A stretch of DNA of 64,000 nt. It comes from Pseudoalteromonas rubra (lineage in GTDB: Bacteria > Pseudomonadota > Gammaproteobacteria > Enterobacterales > Alteromonadaceae). The stretch covers positions 186,001-250,000 of the forward strand of contig NZ_PNCJ01000005.1 of the NCBI RefSeq assembly GCF_005887115.1, written 5' to 3'. The position numbers and the translations under genes were made by a program. Below are positions 18,059 through 26,322 of this stretch, in pieces (position 1 is the first letter of the stretch; each line of letters opens with the position of its first letter). The notes under the pieces are model-generated. The model was not told where the DNA came from, made no database searches, and saw only the letters and a list, made by a program, of their open reading frames with translations.

Positions 18059-20410
18059 CTACTTATATTCAGATAAAGCTGGCGGTCTTGCCGTCAGGCC
18101 TTTACCCCAATTTTTATTTGGTTTATCGCTCATCACATATTTAAGCTCACCACCAGCCATGATGTCATCGTGTGTCAGGTAACTACGATCCAGAGCTTTA
18201 CCGTTTAAAGTCACCGACTGAATGTATTTATGTGTTTCGCTGAGCCCCACAGCAGTAGTCGTAAACTGCTTACCGTTTGACAGTTTAAGTGTGACTTTTG
18301 GCGTTTGAGGTGCGCCAATTGCGTAAGCCAGATCGCCAGGTGCTACGGGATAAAAGCCCATTGCAGAGAAAATATACCAGGCAGACATCTGACCAACATC
18401 ATCATTACCAGCAAGTCCGTCAGGCTTATCCGAGCTCAGAGTATCCATGATCTGACGAATTCGTTCCTGGGTCTTCCAGGGTTTACCTGCGTAATTATAT
18501 AAGTAGGCGATATGATGGCTTGGTTCATTACCATGAGCATAATTACCAATCAGTCCTGCAATGTCTTCATGTTCTTTAATCATTTCTTGAGACAAAGGCG
18601 TATCAAATAAATCATCAAGTCGCTTCGTAAAGGCGTCATCTCCTCCCATCAAATCAATGAGCCCGGCTACATCCTGAGGCACATAAAAACTGTACTGCAT
18701 GGCGTTTCCTTCTGTAAAAGGCCCCATATATTTAGCTTTAAAAGGGTTAAACTCAGGATCCCAACGACCCTGGCTGTCACGCCCGCGCATAAAACCACTT
18801 TGAGGATCGAATACATTATTATAGCTCATGGCGCGTGCATAATATTGTTTCGCCTGCTCGCTTTTGCCCATCGCTTCAAACATTCTGGCAATCGCAAAAT
18901 CGTCATAGGCATATTCCAGTGTAATAGACACGGATTCTGGCAATACATCCATAGGCACATAACCAAACTTCTTGTACTCAGGAATGGCGTCATAAACTGG
19001 GTTGTTGGCGGTATTTATAATGGCTTCTACAGCCAGCTCTACATCATAGCCCCGGATCCCTTTAAGATATGCATCGGCGATAACGGATACCGCATGATAA
19101 CCGATCATGGTCCAGGTCTCATGTGCATGGAATGACCAGATAGGCAGCATTTTTTCATAGCTTTGCTGATAGTGAACCAGCATAGACTGTATCATGCCTG
19201 ACACTCTGTCTGGGTCGATATAGGTCAACAGCGGGTGTAACGCTCGGTAGGTATCCCAAAGCGAGTACAAAGTATAATGCTCAAACCCTTTACCATCATG
19301 AATTTCGCCGTCTACGCCGCGATATTGTCCATTGACGTCCTGATATAAGCTTGGCGCCTGTAACGCATGGTAGAGCGCGGTATAAAATTGACGCTTTTCG
19401 GAGCGGGTGCCCTCAACATCAACCTTGTCCAGATAGCTGGCCCATTGAGCGTTTGCGTCTTCGCGAACCTTGTTGAAGTCCCAGTGAGGGATCTCGGTTT
19501 TGAGGTTTTCGAGTGCATTGCTGCGACTAACCGCTGAAAGCGCCACTTTAATCTTTAACGGTTTGTTTTCGACGTCATCGAAGCTTGCAACGAATTTGAC
19601 CGCTTTCCCAGCGGTCATTTTCACCGCTTTATTTTCAATCGTAGAGTGTTTTTCTTTTCCCAGGCATCCCATACAACGATAACGCATGTTGTCTTCATTG
19701 ATAAAACGGTAATTGTCTATAGGTTGAGAGAACTCTATCGCAAAGTACATTTGACGGTTACGCGCCCAGCCATTGGTGGCTCGATAAGCAACCAATGTAG
19801 TATCATTGATTTTACGAATATCACTCCAGATAACCTTGTTCTCGAAGTTGTATATAGCACTGGTCAGATCAAACAAAACATGGCCCTGGCCGCCGTTTTT
19901 GAAGGTGTACTGATGCATACCAACTCTGGGACTCGCGGTGAGCTCAGCCTTTATGTTGTAATCTTGTAACTCTACCCCATAGTAACCCGCTTCTGCCCAT
20001 TCCTGCTGATGAGAAAACCGTGAACGATACCCTGAATCCGGGTTTTCTGCAGTACCGGGGCTAGTTTTTACCTCTCCACTGATCGGCATAACCAGCAGAT
20101 CCCCTAAGTCTGAATGACCGGTGCCTGAAAAATGAGTATGAGAGAAACCGACTATCGTGGTGTCGTCGTAATGATATCCGGCGCAGCGCTTGTATATTTC
20201 AGGCTGCGGTGACACGCCTCGCATTGGATTATCTGTATCCGGGCTGAGTTGTACCATGCCAAAAGGCACAACCGCGCCGGGAAACGTGTGACCGTCTCCG
20301 CCAGTACCAATAAATGGATCTACCCACTGCGTATTAGACTCCTGCGCCACCCCTGACGATGAGACAGATATCAAGGCAGCCACGGTGGCTGCTGATATGA
20401 TGCGAAGCAT
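18059..20410 (-). CDS. GH92 family alpha-mannosidase, secreted
   Basis: A 783-aa glycoside hydrolase family 92 enzyme. These are calcium-dependent exo-acting alpha-mannosidases that trim mannose from N-glycans and yeast-type mannans. A signal peptide (about 22 residues, ending GVAQ) precedes the family N-terminal signature VDPFIGTGGDGHTFPGA. The catalytic (alpha/alpha)6 part shows LWDTYRALHPLL, HETWTMIGYH (Glu431), FTEGNAMQYSF (Glu567, probable acid) and GNDDVGQMSAWY (Asp670/671, probable base). The ATG has AGGAGAGG in front. A 14-bp palindromic operator 30 bases upstream is shared with the divergent permease/isomerase promoter region, so it belongs to one mannoside regulon. Confidence 0.93.
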   Translation of the reverse strand: MLRIISAATVAALISVSSSGVAQESNTQWVDPFIGTGGDGHTFPGAVVPFGMVQLSPDTDNPMRGVSPQPEIYKRCAGYHYDDTTIVGFSHTHFSGTGHSDLGDLLVMPISGEVKTSPGTAENPDSGYRSRFSHQQEWAEAGYYGVELQDYNIKAELTASPRVGMHQYTFKNGGQGHVLFDLTSAIYNFENKVIWSDIRKINDTTLVAYRATNGWARNRQMYFAIEFSQPIDNYRFINEDNMRYRCMGCLGKEKHSTIENKAVKMTAGKAVKFVASFDDVENKPLKIKVALSAVSRSNALENLKTEIPHWDFNKVREDANAQWASYLDKVDVEGTRSEKRQFYTALYHALQAPSLYQDVNGQYRGVDGEIHDGKGFEHYTLYSLWDTYRALHPLLTYIDPDRVSGMIQSMLVHYQQSYEKMLPIWSFHAHETWTMIGYHAVSVIADAYLKGIRGYDVELAVEAIINTANNPVYDAIPEYKKFGYVPMDVLPESVSITLEYAYDDFAIARMFEAMGKSEQAKQYYARAMSYNNVFDPQSGFMRGRDSQGRWDPEFNPFKAKYMGPFTEGNAMQYSFYVPQDVAGLIDLMGGDDAFTKRLDDLFDTPLSQEMIKEHEDIAGLIGNYAHGNEPSHHIAYLYNYAGKPWKTQERIRQIMDTLSSDKPDGLAGNDDVGQMSAWYIFSAMGFYPVAPGDLAYAIGAPQTPKVTLKLSNGKQFTTTAVGLSETHKYIQSVTLNGKALDRSYLTHDDIMAGGELKYVMSDKPNKNWGKGLTARPPALSEYK

Positions 20411-20439
20411 GCACCTCTCCTATTTTAAATTGTTATTAT

Positions 20440-20453
20440 TTGGACCGTTCCAA
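20440..20453. promoter_or_regulatory. Palindromic operator (LacI-family type) in front of GH92
   Basis: TTGGACCGTTCCAA is a near-perfect palindrome and is repeated exactly at 21949-21962. Its size and CG centre suit a LacI-family sugar repressor. Position 30 bases upstream of the GH92 start fits repression of its promoter. The regulator gene is not in the window. Confidence 0.7.
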
Positions 20454-20570
20454 TAACAACTATCTTACACCGCATATGAATACGTATTCAATAGAAACAA
20501 GGCAAGAAATATAGACTGGTTTATTGAGCTATGAGAAGAGGTAAAAGAAATGGCTAACGCTATAGTAACA

Positions 20571-20592
20571 AAGCCGGCTCTGGGGCCGGCTT
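20571..20592 (-). terminator. Terminator of the sugar permease gene
   Basis: AAGCCGGC and GCCGGCTT arms with a six-base loop lie just after the permease stop. The T-run on the minus strand is short (TTTGTT), so termination may be partial. Confidence 0.65.
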
Positions 20593-20605
20593 GACGTGAT
20601 AAATT

Positions 20606-21880
20606 TTAATTCTCGACTTTTTGCTGCCACTGCTTATAAAGCGACACGACATTCAGGCCATACCAGGCGATAAAAATGTAGCACACCATAGGTACAATGA
20701 AGCTAATCTGGATCCCTGCATTATCTGCTACAAAACCCTGCACCAGAGGAACTAGCGCGCCACCAACAATAGCCAGACATAACCAGCCTGACCCTTTACT
20801 GGTCAAAGATCCCAGACCTTCGATGGCGATGGAAAAGATAGTCGGGAACATAATTGAGTTAAACAGACCTACGGCTAGCACCGCAAACATGGCCAGCTTA
20901 CCATCGGTAGACATAGTTAGCAGTAACAGTGCAATAATTGCAATTGCATTAAACATCAGGGCTTTTGAAGGTGCAACCTTCTGAAGTGCGGCCGAGCCAA
21001 TGAACCGCCCTACCATAGCGCCACCCCAGTAGTAGGAGATGTATTTCGCTGCGGTATGCTCTTCCATACCTGCAATTGAAGGCTCTGCAAAGTAATTTAC
21101 CAAAAAGCTACCAATTGCCACTTCAGCGCCGACGTAGCAAAAAATGGCTACAACCCCCATCACCAGGTGCGGTGCTTCAGTCAGCTTGTGGCCGCGAGCC
21201 TTACAGTCACCCTCTTCAGTGTGCGCTTCAATGGTAGGTAGTTTTAGAAAAGCAAATACAGCCGCGATGAGTAGTAGTGCACCAGCGAGCATCAGATAAG
21301 GTACTTTAACCGAGTCAGCACTGGCTGCATCCGTTGCCATACTGGCACCTGCGCCAAACAATAACATACCGCCAACTGCTGGGCCTACTGTAGTACCCAA
21401 TGAGTTAAGCGCCTGTGCCAGATTTAGTCGACTTGAGGCCGTTTTTTCTGGCCCCAGGGCTGCCACGTACGGGTTTGCAGATACTTGCAATACAGTAATA
21501 CCTGACGCCAGCACAAACAACGCCGTCAAGAAAAGCCAGTATTCATGGACCACTACGGCCGGGTAAAACAACAAACATCCGCCGGCTGCGACCACAAGAC
21601 CCGTCAATACGCCATTTTTATAACCAAAGCGCTTCAAAAACGCTCCAGCAGGTAAAGACACGATAAAATAGGCACTGAAGAAACAAAATTGGACAAGCAT
21701 TGCTTCGGTATAGCTCAGGTCGAACACTGCTTTGAGACGCGGAATAAGCACGTCGTTTAATACAGTAATAAATCCCCACAAGAAAAACAGGGTCGTCATT
21801 GCTGTCAATGGCAACAAATAGTTGTTGTTTTTTGCATCTCCACTGGCAACATAACTTTGGTTAGTGTTGATTTCACTCAC
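20606..21880 (-). CDS. FucP/GluP-type sugar:proton symporter, probably mannose permease
   Basis: A 424-aa major facilitator protein with about twelve membrane helices. The N-terminal segment TTLFFLWGFITVLNDVLIPRLK and the SANPYVAALGPEKTASSRLN motif are typical of the FucP/GlcP/NagP sugar symporter family. Family members carry fucose, glucose/galactose, mannose or N-acetylglucosamine. Here the neighbours (mannosidase, mannose isomerase-like enzyme, fructokinase) and the shared operator make D-mannose the likely substrate (inference). It is divergent from the isomerase gene, with the operator between them. Confidence 0.88.
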   Translation of the reverse strand: MSEINTNQSYVASGDAKNNNYLLPLTAMTTLFFLWGFITVLNDVLIPRLKAVFDLSYTEAMLVQFCFFSAYFIVSLPAGAFLKRFGYKNGVLTGLVVAAGGCLLFYPAVVVHEYWLFLTALFVLASGITVLQVSANPYVAALGPEKTASSRLNLAQALNSLGTTVGPAVGGMLLFGAGASMATDAASADSVKVPYLMLAGALLLIAAVFAFLKLPTIEAHTEEGDCKARGHKLTEAPHLVMGVVAIFCYVGAEVAIGSFLVNYFAEPSIAGMEEHTAAKYISYYWGGAMVGRFIGSAALQKVAPSKALMFNAIAIIALLLLTMSTDGKLAMFAVLAVGLFNSIMFPTIFSIAIEGLGSLTSKGSGWLCLAIVGGALVPLVQGFVADNAGIQISFIVPMVCYIFIAWYGLNVVSLYKQWQQKVEN

Positions 21881-21948
21881 TTGGAATACTCCGTGTTAAA
21901 GGATTTAGAGATTCTACACACTGTTACAGAAAAATCACAAATGTTTTA

Positions 21949-21962
21949 TTGGACCGTTCCAA
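21949..21962. promoter_or_regulatory. Palindromic operator (LacI-family type) in the permease/isomerase divergent promoter
   Basis: An exact copy of the TTGGACCGTTCCAA site at 20440-20453. It lies 69 bases from the permease start and 87 bases from the isomerase start and could control both promoters. Confidence 0.7.
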
Positions 21963-22050
21963 TTTATTTTTGATAGTGCTAAAGTGAGTTCAAAAGCAAG
22001 CAATGCCGAGTCAATTTACTCTGGCGGAATAACCACAGACTGGAAAGGTT

Positions 22051-23244
22051 ATGTCAATAAACTTTAGAAGCGATCACTTTCTACGTAAACATATTGAACG
22101 AACAATGGCGTTCTATCACCCCAGATGCATAGACCCTCAAGGCGGGTTCTTTCACCATTTTCTGGATGACGGCACGGTTTACAATGCGCATGTACGCCAT
22201 CTAGTTTCAAGTACACGTTTTGTTTTTAACTATGCCATGGCTTATTTGCAGACGCCCAGTCCCGACTATCTGACACAAGTAAAACACGGGCTGGACTTTC
22301 TGGAGCGTTCACACAGACAAGCAAACGGCGGATACGCCTGGGTACTGAGTAAAAATCAGATTGAAGACGACACGAACCACTGCTATGGGCTCGCATTTGT
22401 TTTGCTGGCCAATGCCGTCGCGCTCAAAGCGGGTATCGCATCGGCTGCGGCGACCATAGAATCCGTCTGGACATTGCTGGAAGAAAAATACTATCAGCCT
22501 GAATTTCAACTTTATTTAGATGAGTATGACGGCGATTTTAGCTGTGCTGATCCTTATCGAGGCCAAAACGCCAATATGCACATGTGTGAAGCATTATTAA
22601 TGTGCTTTGAAGCAACATCTGATAACAAGTTTCTGGAGCGTGCCCGTTCACTTGCTTTTACGATAACGGTTCAGCAGGCTGAATTGGCTGACGGTATGAT
22701 CTGGGAGCACTACACAACCGACTGGCAAATTAACTGGCAGTATAATCTGGATAACCCTAAACATCTTTTTCGTCCATGGGGCTTTCAGCCCGGGCACCAA
22801 ACCGAATGGAGTAAGTTGCTCCTGATCCTCTATCGCCATAACCCACAAGACTGGATGCTGGAGCGCGCTCGGTCTTTATTTGACAAGGCGTTGGACATCG
22901 CCTGGGATGGAGAAAATGGCGGGATATTCTATGGTTTTGCGCCGGATGGCAACATTTGTGACGCTGATAAATATTTCTGGGTACAAGCAGAAAGTTTCGC
23001 AGCGGCGGCCCTACTTGCCGATGCAACGGGCGAAACTCGTTACTGGCAGTGGTATGACAAAATATGGCAGTATTGCTGGGAGCACATGATTGATCATGAA
23101 CACGGCGCCTGGTATCGGATCCTGGACTGTAAAAATCAAGCTTACAGCAATGAAAAAAGCCCGGCCGGTAAAACCGATTACCATACAATGGGTGCCTGCT
23201 ACGAAGTACTCAGAGCCCAACAACTCAGACAGGAGGCACAATGA
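22051..23244 (+). CDS. AGE-family sugar isomerase, probable D-mannose isomerase
   Basis: A 397-aa cytoplasmic enzyme of the N-acylglucosamine 2-epimerase/YihS (alpha/alpha)6-barrel family. Visible landmarks are VRHLVSSTRFVFNYAMAY near residue 50, NANMHMCEALL near 175, FRPWGFQPGHQTEWSKLL near 240 and the closing YHTMGACYEVL. The His residues of the last two correspond to the catalytic pair in this family. Because a fructokinase gene overlaps its stop codon (ATGA), interconversion of mannose and fructose is the most likely reaction. N-acylglucosamine or cellobiose epimerase activity is less likely. GGAAAGG precedes the ATG. Confidence 0.85.
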   Translation: MSINFRSDHFLRKHIERTMAFYHPRCIDPQGGFFHHFLDDGTVYNAHVRHLVSSTRFVFNYAMAYLQTPSPDYLTQVKHGLDFLERSHRQANGGYAWVLSKNQIEDDTNHCYGLAFVLLANAVALKAGIASAAATIESVWTLLEEKYYQPEFQLYLDEYDGDFSCADPYRGQNANMHMCEALLMCFEATSDNKFLERARSLAFTITVQQAELADGMIWEHYTTDWQINWQYNLDNPKHLFRPWGFQPGHQTEWSKLLLILYRHNPQDWMLERARSLFDKALDIAWDGENGGIFYGFAPDGNICDADKYFWVQAESFAAAALLADATGETRYWQWYDKIWQYCWEHMIDHEHGAWYRILDCKNQAYSNEKSPAGKTDYHTMGACYEVLRAQQLRQEAQ

Positions 23245-24191
23245 GTCTGGTGTGTTTTGGCGAAGCCCTGATAGATTTCCTTTCAGATGGCAAAGAGCCT
23301 GAATCTTTTACGAAATATGCTGGTGGCGCCCCCGCAAATGTAGCGGTCGCTGCTGCACGTCAAGGCGTCGATGCAAGCTTTTGTGGTATGGTTGGCGACG
23401 ACATGTTTGGTCATTTTATCAAAAGCGCTTTAGCGCAATACAATGTCAACTGTGATTACGTAAAAATGACGGACAAAGCAAAAACCGCGTTGGCGTTTGT
23501 TTCGTTAGACGACACGGGGGAGCGAAGCTTTAGTTTCTACCGCCCGCCCGCCGCAGACTTGTTATTTAAAGCCGAAGATTTTGCCGAGGCAATGTTTGAT
23601 GCCCATTCGCTGTTACACGTCTGTAGCAACAGCCTGACCGAAAACAGTATCTATAAAACAACAACTTATGCGTTAACTCAAGCTCGAGAGCACGGCATGC
23701 ACACCAGCTTCGATATGAATTTGAGAGAAAACCTGTGGACGTCACTGAACCACTGTATTAAACGCATCTGGCACGTTATTTCACTCTCAGATATCGTTAA
23801 ACTCTCCCATGAAGAGCTGTTATTCCTCAACCAACAAAGCCATTCGGCTCACTCACTGTCCCACACTATTGAAGCCATCATAGCGGCTAATGTGAAGTTA
23901 CTAATCGTCACCGACGGGAAAAACCCCATTCACTTTTATGGTCAGTCTTATCACAACACCATTAATGTCCCAGACGTAAATGCTGTTGATACCACCGCCG
24001 CAGGAGATGCATTCGTTGGTGGACTACTGGCCGCGATTATTCGTGCTCAAAATGAGCAAAGCATTGATGCGTTTTTGACAAGCCAATCTGCGGTGAGCAG
24101 TGCCATCTCTTATGCCAGTCGCTGTGGCGCCTATGCCGTCACACGCTACGGCGCATTTGATTCATTACCCAGTTTTGAAGATGTTGAATAA
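23241..24191 (+). CDS. PfkB-family fructokinase
   Basis: A 316-aa ribokinase-fold sugar kinase. PfkB signature 1 is AGGAPANVAVAAARQG (residues 27-42). Signature 2 is DTTAAGDAFVGGLL with the catalytic base Asp256. It phosphorylates fructose to fructose-6-phosphate with ATP, finishing the route from mannose through the upstream isomerase. Its ATG overlaps the isomerase stop (ATGA), so the two are translationally coupled. Confidence 0.9.
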   Translation: MSLVCFGEALIDFLSDGKEPESFTKYAGGAPANVAVAAARQGVDASFCGMVGDDMFGHFIKSALAQYNVNCDYVKMTDKAKTALAFVSLDDTGERSFSFYRPPAADLLFKAEDFAEAMFDAHSLLHVCSNSLTENSIYKTTTYALTQAREHGMHTSFDMNLRENLWTSLNHCIKRIWHVISLSDIVKLSHEELLFLNQQSHSAHSLSHTIEAIIAANVKLLIVTDGKNPIHFYGQSYHNTINVPDVNAVDTTAAGDAFVGGLLAAIIRAQNEQSIDAFLTSQSAVSSAISYASRCGAYAVTRYGAFDSLPSFEDVE

Positions 24192-24238
24192 GACTTTGTG
24201 AGAGAAGGTACAAGGATGTGCCTTTACACGCCTGAGCA

Positions 24239-24505
24239 TTAAATGTGTACCAAATAGCGCATATAAATGTAGTAAAACCCGGGTGAGCACAGTACCAGAC
24301 CGAGCAGATATATTTTAAAAAAGCCATCTCTCTGTGCACTTATCTGGGATACAACTGACACTGAGCTCTTATCAGACTCAGGTATATTCTTGGGACGATA
24401 AAACCGATAAAGTTTCATAGTACACAGGCCAATAATAAATGGCCCTAAAATAAGAGAGAAAAAAAAGCCCACTGCATACCAGGTCTCTGGCGCTACTCTA
24501 TCCAC
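24239..24505 (-). CDS. Small hypothetical membrane protein
   Basis: An 88-aa protein from the GTG at 24505, which has AGAGGTG just upstream. The longer TTG start at 24535 has no ribosome site. Two hydrophobic helices (about residues 8-28 and 62-84) flank a charged loop rich in Ser and Lys. I recognise no family. It converges on the fructokinase gene and stands alone. Confidence 0.55.
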   Translation of the reverse strand: MDRVAPETWYAVGFFFSLILGPFIIGLCTMKLYRFYRPKNIPESDKSSVSVVSQISAQRDGFFKIYLLGLVLCSPGFYYIYMRYLVHI

Positions 24506-24631
24506 TACACACCTCTGAAAACGACACTCAGTCAACTACATACCTGTTTACATCTGAGTGTTTGATATTATGCCCAGCACTTGTACTATACATAGCCTAA
24601 CATATTAGAAGAACTAAAAAAGAACCAAAAT

Positions 24632-25717
24632 ATGAGCAAAACCTACCTACTCTTTCCATTTACTATTTTTCTTAGTGCATGTACTGCCAATAAGGTAGCT
24701 GTGGAGCAGTCTGATCAAACCGTTGTTAAATATAAGACTTCAGAGGGGTACACTGACCGATTTGCGAACCTCTACAAGCAACCCGAAACATACCCCTATA
24801 CCTGTGAAGAAACGTGTTACCCGGATACTCCTCTTATTCAGTGCCAGGAAGACATGGAGCAATGTCAGTACATAGGCGAGCGTCCGGATATATCGTCTCA
24901 ACTCGGTTTTAACGTAAAATGGCTGGGTCACGCTAGCTTTCTACTTACCATGCCCGATGGCCAGCAAGTATTAGTTGACCCGGTAAGCGAACAATTTGAC
25001 TGGCCCATAGATGTAGGATTCAAGCTGACAGGTGGCTTTTACCGAACTGAGCCAGACTGGCCTTCAGAGCCTGAGCTGACACAGCTAAGCACCGTTGTTT
25101 ATTCCCATATACATTATGATCACTTCAATAAATCAGACATCGACACGCTGGGGACCAAACCAACTTATTATACACCGCTGGGATTTGCTGACTATTTTTC
25201 AGATGGCGGTTACAAAATTCAGGAAATGGCCTGGTATGCGAGTGCGCAAAACCAAGGGCTTACTGTTCACTTCGTGCCGGCACACCACTTTAGTAGCAGA
25301 ATCATCGTGCCTTACATCACAGAAGACAACGACGCCACACTTTGGGGAGGCTGGCTTTTTGAATTTGAAGGAAAAACGTTGTTTTACGCAGGTGATACAG
25401 GTTACTCCCCACACTTTCGCGACATACAGCAACGTTACGGCGACATAGACGTTTGCCTATTACCAATCGCCTCTTATCACCATGAAGAATATGCTAAGTG
25501 GTACCGAAATGTACATTTAACGCCGGAGGATATGCTCGCAGCCGCTGACGACCTAAACTGTAAACAGGTAGTGCCTTGGGGATACGGTAACATGAGCTGG
25601 AAAATGGGTGATCTGACATCTCACTCAGCCTTATTCAGGCTATTACATGTCAAGCAGACAATTGCACCACAACGACCACTCTATATTCTCAACGAAGGAG
25701 AAAGTGTCAGCTTTTAA
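24632..25717 (+). CDS. Metallo-beta-lactamase-fold lipoprotein, NAPE-PLD/UlaG-like
   Basis: A 361-aa lipoprotein (lipobox LSAC, Cys17). The metal-binding motif HIHYDH sits at residues 159-164. Further family landmarks are the N-terminal WLGHASFLL, PAHHFSSR and YAGDTGYSPHF. It resembles N-acyl-phosphatidylethanolamine phospholipase D-like and UlaG-like hydrolases. Its natural substrate is unknown; a membrane-anchored lipid or phosphodiester hydrolase is possible. A Cys-rich insert lies between residues 58 and 78. The gene is monocistronic. Confidence 0.85.
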   Translation: MSKTYLLFPFTIFLSACTANKVAVEQSDQTVVKYKTSEGYTDRFANLYKQPETYPYTCEETCYPDTPLIQCQEDMEQCQYIGERPDISSQLGFNVKWLGHASFLLTMPDGQQVLVDPVSEQFDWPIDVGFKLTGGFYRTEPDWPSEPELTQLSTVVYSHIHYDHFNKSDIDTLGTKPTYYTPLGFADYFSDGGYKIQEMAWYASAQNQGLTVHFVPAHHFSSRIIVPYITEDNDATLWGGWLFEFEGKTLFYAGDTGYSPHFRDIQQRYGDIDVCLLPIASYHHEEYAKWYRNVHLTPEDMLAAADDLNCKQVVPWGYGNMSWKMGDLTSHSALFRLLHVKQTIAPQRPLYILNEGESVSF

Positions 25718-25729
25718 ATGCGCACTTGT

Positions 25730-26236
25730 CTAGTCGACATCCAGCTCAGGCCAAGTAACGATGTGGTCCTCAAAATCATGCTCTAGGTCCACGTCGTTTT
25801 CATTAATCGCTTTGCCCAAAATACTGATCCCTGCATTATGCATAGCCTGTTTCGAACCGCCATGATGCAGAGGGTGCCAACTAGCAAGGCCACGACCTTC
25901 ATGTAACCTGCGATAACTGCATGACTGAGGCATGAAGAAAATGTCTTTCAGATTGTCTTTGGTTAGTTGGACACATGAAGGAACTAATGTTTGTCTTTCT
26001 GTGTAGCGAGTACATACGCAAGTCTGTTGATCACTGTATTGACATACAACATCGGTATACAGAAGCTCTTCCCCTTCCCGAAGCACATCTGTGCTACTAA
26101 ATTGTTCGTCCTCTTCTTCGTCAGAATCTATAAAGGAATGCAAACAGCACTTTGCGCAGCCATCACAAATGGCTTCCCACTCCTGCTGGTTCATTTCTTC
26201 CAGTGATTTTTCGATCCAAAAAGGAGTTGTACTCAT
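25730..26236 (-). CDS. ycgN: YcgN-family (UPF0260) cysteine-cluster protein
   Basis: A 168-aa protein starting at MSTTPFWIEKSLEEMN, which matches the usual YcgN N-terminus; the frame is open for 21 more codons upstream. The cysteine cluster CDGCAKCCLH near residue 26 and later Cys residues belong to the YkgJ/YcgN zinc- or iron-chelating family. The function is not established. In E. coli ycgN lies near ycgL and min; here it is separated from them. It converges on the upstream lipoprotein gene. Confidence 0.88.
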   Translation of the reverse strand: MSTTPFWIEKSLEEMNQQEWEAICDGCAKCCLHSFIDSDEEEDEQFSSTDVLREGEELLYTDVVCQYSDQQTCVCTRYTERQTLVPSCVQLTKDNLKDIFFMPQSCSYRRLHEGRGLASWHPLHHGGSKQAMHNAGISILGKAINENDVDLEHDFEDHIVTWPELDVD

Positions 26237-26286
26237 AACTTCGCACTTACCACAAACTAAAGGGCCGCAGATTGTACTAAAAGAAT

Positions 26287-26309
26287 AAGACCAGCGCAAA
26301 ACTGGCCTT
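26287..26309 (-). terminator. Terminator of the DUF885 gene
   Basis: An eight-base stem with one G-U pair (AAGGCCAG/CTGGTCTT on the minus strand) and a seven-base loop is followed by ATTCTTTT. It lies 14 bases after the stop of the DUF885 gene. Confidence 0.6.
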
Positions 26310-26322
26310 AAACCCTAGGGTA

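Noticed and set aside
17905..18144. 79-codon plus-strand frame beginning in the GH92 terminator
   Set aside because: Its first codons are the terminator hairpin and it runs into GH92 on the opposite strand.
22757..23188. 143-codon minus-strand frame
   Set aside because: Antisense to the isomerase gene, which has family motifs across its whole length.
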